From contig SLIW01000551.1 of NCBI GenBank assembly GCA_007135435.1, positions 1-7,254 of the forward strand: a DNA stretch of 7,254 nt, written 5' to 3'. This DNA is from Natronomonas sp. GTDB taxonomy: Archaea > Halobacteriota > Halobacteria > Halobacteriales > Haloarculaceae. Position numbers and translations under genes: made by a program. The notes beneath the pieces were generated by a model that saw nothing but the letters and a program-made list of their open reading frames with translations, did not search any database and was not told the DNA's origin. Each line of letters begins with the position of its first letter. The first letter of the stretch is position 1. Positions 1 to 4,820 of this stretch are shown here, piece after piece.

Positions 1-574
1 CAGACTGGAGGCGCGCGATGCGCTCGACCTGGACTGGGACGCCGTCGAACCGAACCCGGCCCACCAGGCCATCGCCACCTTCGAGCGTGCCGGGCGCCTC
101 TCGGCCGTCGTGACCCAGAACGTCGACGGCCTCCACCAGGCCGCCGGCACGGATCCGGATCGGGTCCACGAGCTCCACGGGACCCGCACCGCCGCGAAGT
201 GTCTCGGGTGTGGCCAGCGCCTGCCGCTGGAGACCCTGGAGTCGAAACTCGACGGCGAGGCGCTCCCGCCCACGTGCGACGACTGCGACGGCCTGCTCAA
301 GCGCGCGACGGTCTCCTTCGGCGAGCGGCTCCCGCCCGACGTGCTGTCTGCGGCGGAGGCCGCCGTCCGCCGGTGCGACTGCCTGCTCGTCGTCGGGTCG
401 TCACTGACCGTCGAACCGGCCGCTTCCCTCCCGCGACTCGCGCTCCGGAACGGGGCGGACCTCGTGATCGTCAACCTCGAGGAGACCGGACTCGAGGACC
501 GTGCGGTCGCCGTGATCCACGACAAGGCCGGCGAGGTGCTCCCCGAGGTCGTCGATCGAGCGCTGGGCGAGTGA
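1..574 (+). CDS. Sir2-family NAD-dependent protein deacylase (sirtuin), 5' end missing
   Basis: The frame is open from the left edge (first full codon at base 2) to a TGA at 572-574, giving 190 residues. Numbering from base 2, the sirtuin signature TQNVDGLHQAAG begins at residue 38. HELHGT follows, with the presumed catalytic base His59. A zinc-binding module has Cys67/Cys70 (CLGC) and Cys92/Cys95 (CDDC). SFGE, VVGSSLTVEPAASLP and VIVNLEE complete the Rossmann-side NAD site. Known sirtuins remove acyl groups from lysine using NAD, releasing nicotinamide and O-acyl-ADP-ribose in the cytoplasm; haloarchaeal substrates are not established. Archaeal members are about 245-250 residues, so roughly 55-60 N-terminal residues, including the GAGxSxxSGIPxFR nicotinamide/NAD loop, lie outside the window. 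The gene converges on the SIMPL gene across a 121-base gap. Family call is firm; acyl specificity is unknown. Confidence 0.95.
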   Translation, partial: RLEARDALDLDWDAVEPNPAHQAIATFERAGRLSAVVTQNVDGLHQAAGTDPDRVHELHGTRTAAKCLGCGQRLPLETLESKLDGEALPPTCDDCDGLLKRATVSFGERLPPDVLSAAEAAVRRCDCLLVVGSSLTVEPAASLPRLALRNGADLVIVNLEETGLEDRAVAVIHDKAGEVLPEVVDRALGE

Positions 575-583
575 AGACGCAGC

Positions 584-647
584 TCGCCACCCCACCGGAA
601 TATCGACGGGAGTTCTACCATCGACCTGATCGGGGGAGGGGTGGCGA
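584..647. terminator. 10-bp inverted repeat between convergent genes, possible bidirectional terminator or mRNA 3' structure
   Basis: TCGCCACCCC (584-593) is the exact reverse complement of GGGGTGGCGA (638-647), with a 44-base loop. It begins ten bases after the Sir2 stop and lies between two convergent genes, where an RNA structure would act on both 3' ends. The loop is long for a classical hairpin terminator and no T tract follows, so the terminator role is inference from position. Confidence 0.35.
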
Positions 648-660
648 TGGCCATTCACCG

Positions 661-696
661 CGATTCCGACCGCGATTCCGACCGCCTTTCCGAGCC
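661..696. repeat. 12-bp tandem repeat, two exact copies and one degenerate
   Basis: CGATTCCGACCG occurs at 661-672 and again at 673-684, followed by a diverged third unit at 685-696 (CCTTTCCGAGCC). The array ends at the stop codon of the minus-strand SIMPL gene, so it occupies that gene's immediate 3' flank. Probably slippage-generated; no function is evident. Confidence 0.7.
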
Positions 697-1487
697 TACG
701 CGTCGTCGGCCTCCCGATCACGGGGTGCCGCGTCGTAGGTCACGCGAACGCTCGAGCGGACGGTCACGTCCCCGGGCTCGATGACGGTCCCGGTCGCGGC
801 GACCTCCTCGACGGCGTCGTCCTCGAAGACGACCCCTCCGCGACGATCGGCGGCGTCCACGGTGCGCACGCCGACCAGCCGCAGGTCGCCGGCTGCGGCG
901 AGCGTCTCCGCCTGCCGGCGGGCGTCGTCCATCGCGGCCGTCAGCGCCTCGTCCCGCAGGTCGGCGCGTCGCTCGTCCGAGAGGGTGAAGGCGACCCACC
1001 GGACCTCGGCGCCTGCCTCGGCGGAGGCGTCGACGATCGGTCCGGCACGGTCGACGTCGTCGAGCGTCACCTGGTAGGCGTGGACGCCGCGGTAGGCGGG
1101 CCCGTCGGGCTCGTCCTCGGACGGCTCGCGCCAGGTCTCACGGATCCAGTAGTCGGTCGTCTCGACGCGGTCGTCCTCGACGCCGGCGTCGGCGAGTGCC
1201 GACCGAAGCGCCTCGCTCCCCTCGCGGAGGTCGTCGCCGACGGCCGTCGGGTCGTCGCCCTCGGCGACGACGGCGACCGCGACGACCGCCTCGTCGGGCG
1301 GCGCCGAGGCCGTCCCCTCGCCCGCGACGGTTACGGTCCGGTCACCGACGGAGGGGTGGTCGTTCGAGGTCGCCTCCTGGGCCGCCGCCCCGTCGACAGC
1401 GACCGCACCGCCCGCGAGCGCGAGACCGACGAGTCCGACCGCTATCACGACGGCGACGCCGAACGCCGCAGCGACCGTCGTTCTCAC
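696..1487 (-). CDS. SIMPL-domain (DUF541) protein, exported or membrane-anchored
   Basis: A 263-residue protein starting at a GTG (1485-1487) and ending with TAG. Residues about 5-30 form a hydrophobic segment rich in Ala, Val, Gly and Leu, which reads as a Sec signal peptide or N-terminal anchor; an AAAQ stretch soon after could be a processing region. The rest matches the SIMPL (PF04402) pattern: VTVAGEGTASAPPDEAVVAVAV near residue 51, then a long Ala/Glu helix, YQVTLDDVDRAGPIVDASAEAGAEV, LRDEALTAAMDDARRQAETLAAA, and closing strands ending VTVRSSVRVTYD. SIMPL proteins are periplasmic or extracytoplasmic and generally without a defined biochemical role; some are stress-related. The gene lies 48 bases downstream of the cupredoxin/CHRD gene, in the same frame and strand, so co-transcription is likely. 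No clear Shine-Dalgarno precedes the GTG and there is no nearby in-frame ATG, so the exact start is less certain than the family. Confidence 0.88.
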   Translation of the reverse strand: MRTTVAAAFGVAVVIAVGLVGLALAGGAVAVDGAAAQEATSNDHPSVGDRTVTVAGEGTASAPPDEAVVAVAVVAEGDDPTAVGDDLREGSEALRSALADAGVEDDRVETTDYWIRETWREPSEDEPDGPAYRGVHAYQVTLDDVDRAGPIVDASAEAGAEVRWVAFTLSDERRADLRDEALTAAMDDARRQAETLAAAGDLRLVGVRTVDAADRRGGVVFEDDAVEEVAATGTVIEPGDVTVRSSVRVTYDAAPRDREADDA

Positions 1488-1498
1488 GTCAGGTCCCC

Positions 1499-1528
1499 GC
1501 CTGCGGCCGGCCCGGCGGTGTCGCAGGC
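1499..1528 (-). promoter_or_regulatory. Intercistronic 7-bp stem-loop between cupredoxin/CHRD and SIMPL genes
   Basis: GCCTGCG (1499-1505) pairs exactly with CGCAGGC (1522-1528), leaving a 16-base GC-rich loop. It sits wholly inside the 48-base gap between the two minus-strand genes. Such a structure could stabilise the upstream message or attenuate the downstream gene. In DNA this GC-rich a 7-bp stem can arise by chance, so the role is conjecture. Confidence 0.3.
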
Positions 1529-1535
1529 CGGAGCG

Positions 1536-3263
1536 TCACGCATCGTCCTCGTCGGCGTCCTCCGGTTCTTCTTCCTCCGTTTCCTCGTCTTCGGGTTCGT
1601 CTTCCTCCGTTTCCTCGTCTTCGGGTTCGTCTTCCTCCGGCTCCTCGTCATCGGGTTCGTCTTCCTCCGGCTCCGCTTCACCGTCTTCGACGATCTCGAT
1701 GGCGCCGACCATCGTGTTCGGGTGGGTCTGGCAGAGGTACTCGGCCATCTCGTCGGTGGCCTCGAACTCGAGGTCCTGGCTCTCGCCCTCCTCGTCCATG
1801 AATTCCGTCACGTAGTCCTCGACTGTCTCGCCGTCCTCGTCGTAGATGGCGACGTTGTGGGGCAGCCCGTCGGCGTTCGTCCACGTCAGCGTGTACTCCT
1901 GCCCCGCCGTCAGGACCAGCGTGGGGTTCTGCTCGCCCGCGATGGGCTCGGGCTCGACGCCCTCCCAGCCGCCGGTCCGACCCTCGAGGACGATCTCGTC
2001 GACGTCCGCCCACGCGCCCTCGTCGGGCTCTTCGTCGGGTTCCTCGTCGAGCTCCACCTCCGGGAGGTCGTCGACGTGTTCGCGGCCGCGGATCTGTCCG
2101 CGGATCTCGCCGGCGGGGTACTCGGTCGTGTGGACGTTGACGTAGTAGCCCGACGGATCTTCCAGGATGGCTTCGACGATCTCGGCATCGTCGATGACCC
2201 CGGCCGCGATGAGCGGTTCGTCCGGCGTCGCGTCCTGGGGCTCGCCCTCCCCGGACCCGTCGACCTCCTCGGTGTAGGCGACCATCGGCGCCACGACCGG
2301 CCCGTCCTCGCCGCGTGCGCCCTCGTGGACGTGTGCCTGCGTGACGCCCGCGATGTCCTCGAGGACGAGGTCCCACGCGAGGCTCCCGTTCGACGGGGTG
2401 ACGTGGGCACACCCGCTGGCGTCCGTCTCGACGTCCTCCGCCCGACCGGAGAGCACCGCCACGAGGGCCTCGCCGCCCATCGGCGGCATCAGCAGCTCCA
2501 TCGGGAAGGTCTTGCTCTCGGGGTCGAGGTCCTCGTCCCAGAAGACCATCTCCCGATCGATGATGTTCTCGGGATCCATGGCGTCGTCCTGGAGGACGGT
2601 CGCGGCGAGCCAGTCCGGCGGTGTGGGGTCCGCGGGATGGGGAAACTGCTCCAGGTACTGCGGGTCGTCGACCGGTTCGGCACCCGGACCGGTCGCCTCG
2701 CCGACGACGACGCGGATGACCATCCCCGCGAACTCGTGCGGGAGACACATGAGGTCGTACACGCCGGGCTCCTCGAACGTGTACAGGAAGTACGACCCCT
2801 CCCAGAGGACCGGCGAGGAGATCGCGCCCACGCCGTCCGGTACCCGCTGGGTGTATCCCATGTCGGGATGGTAAGCGGTGACCGTGTGGAAGTGCGACAC
2901 CATGTCGAACTCGACGGTGTCTCCCGGCTCGACGTATAGCCCGACCGGCTCGAAGTACCACTCCGGGAAGGGGAGGTCCGCGTCCTCCCGTTCCCGTTCG
3001 AGGAGCCACACCTCGTGGTCCGGCTCCACGGGTGGATCGACGTCCGCCGACTCCCCCGAGAAGCCGAATACCGGGTGGACGCCGTCGGCGCCCGGTCCGT
3101 CGTCGGCCGGCTCCTCGTCGTCGGTCCCGTCCTCGTCTCGATCGTGCTCCTCTGCAACTGCGCCACCGAGGAGCCCGAGCCCCGCGGTGGCTGCGAGCGT
3201 TCCCATGACCGCTCGACGACCGAGCGGGTGCGGGACGTCCGTCCGCTGGTTCGGTTCGTGCAT
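1536..3263 (-). CDS. Tat-exported protein: cupredoxin - CHRD - cupredoxin - acidic repeat tail
   Basis: A 575-residue protein from an ATG at 3261-3263 to TGA. The frame stays open far upstream, antisense to the patatin gene. This ATG was chosen because it puts a Tat signal at the N-terminus: GRRAVMGT with Arg16-Arg17, a hydrophobic stretch, and likely cleavage after AVA (37). The next part is acidic and probably unstructured. The first plastocyanin-like domain (about 95-190) has a type I copper set: His126 (possibly His124 or His132), Cys173, His176, Met181. A CHRD domain spans about 265-395 (SGRAEDV, AHVHEGARGEDGPVV, YYVNVHTTEYPAGEIRGQI). A second cupredoxin (about 415-527) has His469 (LPHNV), Cys511, His514 and Met518. 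The last 50 residues are Glu/Asp/Pro repeats. Known cupredoxins carry electrons or bind copper outside the membrane; CHRD function is poorly defined. The role here (electron carrier, copper handling or surface protein) is inferred. No lipobox Cys or membrane anchor is seen. The SIMPL gene follows 48 bases downstream. Confidence 0.92.
   Translation of the reverse strand: MHEPNQRTDVPHPLGRRAVMGTLAATAGLGLLGGAVAEEHDRDEDGTDDEEPADDGPGADGVHPVFGFSGESADVDPPVEPDHEVWLLEREREDADLPFPEWYFEPVGLYVEPGDTVEFDMVSHFHTVTAYHPDMGYTQRVPDGVGAISSPVLWEGSYFLYTFEEPGVYDLMCLPHEFAGMVIRVVVGEATGPGAEPVDDPQYLEQFPHPADPTPPDWLAATVLQDDAMDPENIIDREMVFWDEDLDPESKTFPMELLMPPMGGEALVAVLSGRAEDVETDASGCAHVTPSNGSLAWDLVLEDIAGVTQAHVHEGARGEDGPVVAPMVAYTEEVDGSGEGEPQDATPDEPLIAAGVIDDAEIVEAILEDPSGYYVNVHTTEYPAGEIRGQIRGREHVDDLPEVELDEEPDEEPDEGAWADVDEIVLEGRTGGWEGVEPEPIAGEQNPTLVLTAGQEYTLTWTNADGLPHNVAIYDEDGETVEDYVTEFMDEEGESQDLEFEATDEMAEYLCQTHPNTMVGAIEIVEDGEAEPEEDEPDDEEPEEDEPEDEETEEDEPEDEETEEEEPEDADEDDA
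1573..1674 (-). repeat. 30-bp in-frame coding repeat specifying the acidic C-terminal tail
   Basis: A 30-bp unit recurs with starts at 1573, 1603, 1633 and 1663 (the last partial). The first two units are nearly identical; later ones differ at a few positions. Each unit encodes ten residues of the type EEDEPEDEET on the minus strand, so copy number can change without breaking the frame. The product is a strongly negative, Pro-spaced, disordered tail at the end of the cupredoxin/CHRD protein. Confidence 0.9.
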
Positions 3264-3288
3264 CGCGTCGTGCGGTTTGCTAACGCCT

Positions 3289-3300
3289 CCATTAGCTATT
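3289..3300 (-). promoter_or_regulatory. Candidate TATA-box region for the cupredoxin/CHRD gene
   Basis: On the minus strand this reads AATAGCTAATGG and is centred about 30 bases before the ATG at 3263, which fits a leaderless haloarchaeal transcript. The overlapping segment 3279-3296 has GCTAA and TTAGC arms around an 8-base spacer, which could be a regulator site. The match to a haloarchaeal TATA box is only approximate. Confidence 0.3.
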
Positions 3301-3317
3301 GGCGAGGTACCGTGAGA

Positions 3318-3338
3318 TACGGCGTCCTTACGGCGTCC
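3318..3338. repeat. Two-copy 10-bp direct repeat in the promoter region
   Basis: TACGGCGTCC occurs at 3318-3327 and at 3329-3338, an 11-base period, so both copies face the same side of the helix. A looser related string (GTCCGGCGTTCG) follows directly. The copies lie 55-75 bases upstream of the minus-strand cupredoxin/CHRD start, where an activator or repressor site would be plausible. Confidence 0.5.
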
Positions 3339-3373
3339 GTCCGGCGTTCGTCCAGGGATCTGCCGTTCCAGGG

Positions 3374-3459
3374 GACGCTCCAGCGTCTCGTCGCGTGACC
3401 GGTCAGGCGAGGCTCCGTCGTCTGGCGGTCGGACCGCCAACTCGTTAACGACGTGCACG
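3374..3459. promoter_or_regulatory. Cluster of five short palindromes, possible operators
   Basis: Within 86 bases are: GACGCT-CC-AGCGTC (3374-3387), TGACCGGTCA (3396-3405), TGGCGGTC-G-GACCGCCA (3423-3439, 8-bp arms), TCGTTAACGA (3442-3451) and CGTGCACG (3452-3459). All are exact. They lie between two divergent promoters, as expected for sites bound by dimeric regulators. No cognate regulator gene is in the window, and short palindromes are common in GC-rich DNA, so function is inferred from clustering and position. Confidence 0.4.
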
Positions 3460-3605
3460 ACGGATTGCAGCGGTAAGTTCGCCCCGATGTCGCCGTTTGC
3501 GTTCGGATTTGCCTGTGTTGATGTTTCGGGTGAAACGTAGCGGCCGAGTCCCTGTCCGACGAATCTCGCGCTGTGCTCCGAAACACGACGGGGTGCGCCC
3601 CGGGG

Positions 3606-3613
3606 AACTAACC
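3606..3613 (+). promoter_or_regulatory. Weak candidate TATA-box region for the patatin gene
   Basis: AACTAACC is the only AT-rich patch in a GC-rich stretch and is centred about 26 bases before the ATG at 3636, the spacing expected for a leaderless transcript. The match to a haloarchaeal TATA box is poor. No Shine-Dalgarno sequence lies before the start. Confidence 0.22.
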
Positions 3614-3635
3614 TGCCGGCTGTCGATGTACCGGT

Positions 3636-4652
3636 ATGAGCGAACCCGACACGTCGCGGCGCGGGGACCACGGCTCGCCGACGAAGGTCGCGATCGCCTG
3701 CCAGGGCGGCGGGAGCCACACGGCGTTCACCGCGGGCGTCCTGAAGGGGCTCCTGCCCGAGATCGTCCCCGATCCCTCCTACGAGCTCGTCGGGCTCAGC
3801 GGCACCTCCGGCGGCGCGGTCTCCGCTGTCGCCGCCTGGCAGGGGCTCTATGTCGACGGCACGGACGGCGTCCGCCAGACCGTCGACGCCGTCTGGTCGT
3901 CGATCGCCGCCTCTACGCCCGCCGACCGCCTCCTCAACGCGTGGACGAACTGGTGGTCGACGCTGGGCGCGCAGGGGGCCCCGCTCCCGGAGGTCAGCCC
4001 CTACGACCTGCCGGCGGCGTCGTGGGCCCAGCAGGAACTCCGAGGGGTCATCGAGACGCACGTCGACCTCCGGGGCTGTCGTCGGGAGATGGCGGGCGAC
4101 CGGGACCGCCCGCGGCTCGTCGTCGGGACCGTCGACGTCAACGACGGCGAGTTCGAGACGTTCGTCGATGACGCGATCACCGCCGACGCCATCCTCGCGT
4201 CGGCGGCCATCCCCACGCTCTTCCCCGCGGTCGAGATCGACGGCGACCTCCACTGGGACGGGCTCTTCTCGCAGAACCCCCCGATAGACGATCTGACGCG
4301 CGTGCCACCGGCGGAGAAGCCCGAGGAGCTGTGGGTCGTCCAGATCAACCCGCAGTCCCGTGAGGGCCGGTTCCGGTCGATCGAGGACATCCTCGACCGG
4401 CGCAACGAGCTGTCGGGGAACCTCTCGTTGAACCAGGAGCTGCGGTTCCTGGAGCAGGTCAACGAGTGGGTCGAGGCGGGCTACCTCCCCGACGACCGGT
4501 TCGAGCGGATCACCGTCCGGCGGCTCCCGCTGGGGCGGACGCTGTCGATGCCCTCGAAGCTCGACCGGGACGCGGCGTTCATCGACAGCCTCATGGACGA
4601 CGGCGAACGGCGAGCCGAGGAGTTCATCGAGGACCTCCGCGCGGCGGAGTGA
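3636..4652 (+). CDS. Patatin-like phospholipase family protein
   Basis: A 338-residue protein from ATG to TGA. Patatin-fold hallmarks appear in order: the Gly-rich oxyanion loop QGGGSHTAFTAGVL (residues 23-36), the nucleophile elbow GLSGTSGGAVSA with GTSGG at 56-60 (Ser58), and the dyad Asp in HWDGLFSQNPPI (Asp208). The dyad motif is DGL where DGG/DGA is usual, but the Asp itself is kept. Family members hydrolyse acyl ester bonds of phospholipids or other lipids with a Ser-Asp dyad. Whether the substrate here is an archaeal lipid, a bacterial or dietary ester, or a storage lipid cannot be told; archaeal membrane lipids are ether-linked, so a scavenging or non-membrane ester role is possible (inference). 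No signal peptide or membrane segment is seen, so it is probably cytoplasmic. It is monocistronic by context, divergent from the cupredoxin gene and convergent with the radical SAM gene. Confidence 0.93.
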   Translation: MSEPDTSRRGDHGSPTKVAIACQGGGSHTAFTAGVLKGLLPEIVPDPSYELVGLSGTSGGAVSAVAAWQGLYVDGTDGVRQTVDAVWSSIAASTPADRLLNAWTNWWSTLGAQGAPLPEVSPYDLPAASWAQQELRGVIETHVDLRGCRREMAGDRDRPRLVVGTVDVNDGEFETFVDDAITADAILASAAIPTLFPAVEIDGDLHWDGLFSQNPPIDDLTRVPPAEKPEELWVVQINPQSREGRFRSIEDILDRRNELSGNLSLNQELRFLEQVNEWVEAGYLPDDRFERITVRRLPLGRTLSMPSKLDRDAAFIDSLMDDGERRAEEFIEDLRAAE

Positions 4653-4656
4653 TCCC

Positions 4657-4820
4657 TGCGGTCGTCCTCCGTCACCCTGCGGTCGTCCTGCGGTCGTCCT
4701 GCGGTCATCCTTCGTCGCTCTGCGGTCATCCTTCGTCGCTCTGCGGTCATCCCTCGCCGCTCTGCGGTCATCCTTCGTCGCTCTGCGGTCATCCCTCGCC
4801 GCTCTGCGGTCATCCCTCGC
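4657..4820. repeat. 21-bp tandem repeat array in the convergent gap
   Basis: The core TGCGGTCRTCC starts at 4657, 4678, 4689, 4700, 4721, 4742, 4763, 4784 and 4805. From 4700 the period is exactly 21; the two preceding intervals are 11, i.e. shortened units. The rest of the unit alternates between TTCGTC and CTCGCC variants. The array begins five bases after the patatin stop and ends inside the radical SAM gene, whose TGA (4810-4812 on the plus strand) is part of the last copy. Because 21 is a multiple of three, each GGATGA core on the minus strand repeats that stop in phase. No spacers of CRISPR type and no strong internal hairpin are present. It resembles a minisatellite; transcription termination or insulation between convergent genes is only a possibility. 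Confidence 0.92.

Larger units (their letters stand above)
3264..3635. other. Divergent intergenic region between the cupredoxin/CHRD and patatin genes
   Basis: This 372-base stretch separates two divergently transcribed genes and must hold both promoters. I see no convincing gene: a 96-codon minus-strand open frame inside it has an Arg/Ser/Thr-rich composition unlike a haloarchaeal protein. It contains an 11-base-period direct repeat (3318-3338), five short palindromes between 3374 and 3459, and a further imperfect hairpin at 3521-3538 (GTTTC/GAAAC arms with a GGGT centre). It also holds CCCCGGGG at 3598-3605 and AT-rich patches about 27-30 bases from each start codon. Confidence 0.7.

Noticed and set aside
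1080..2939. 619-codon open frame on the plus strand
   Set aside because: It is the shadow of the SIMPL and cupredoxin/CHRD genes. Its product is rich in Val/Leu/Arg/Asp repeats without recognisable domains, as expected from antisense reading of acidic GC-rich genes.
3296..3586. 96-codon minus-strand open frame in the divergent gap
   Set aside because: Its composition is basic and Ser/Thr/Arg-rich, unlike the acidic proteins around it, with no motif and no supporting promoter.
4481..4813. Minus-strand open frame with MTAERR repeats
   Set aside because: The repeats are just the 21-bp array translated, and the rest is antisense to patatin; no initiation signal or domain supports a gene.
4657..4820. 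CRISPR array
   Set aside because: The units are contiguous 21- and 11-bp tandem repeats without unique spacers, and no cas genes are near.
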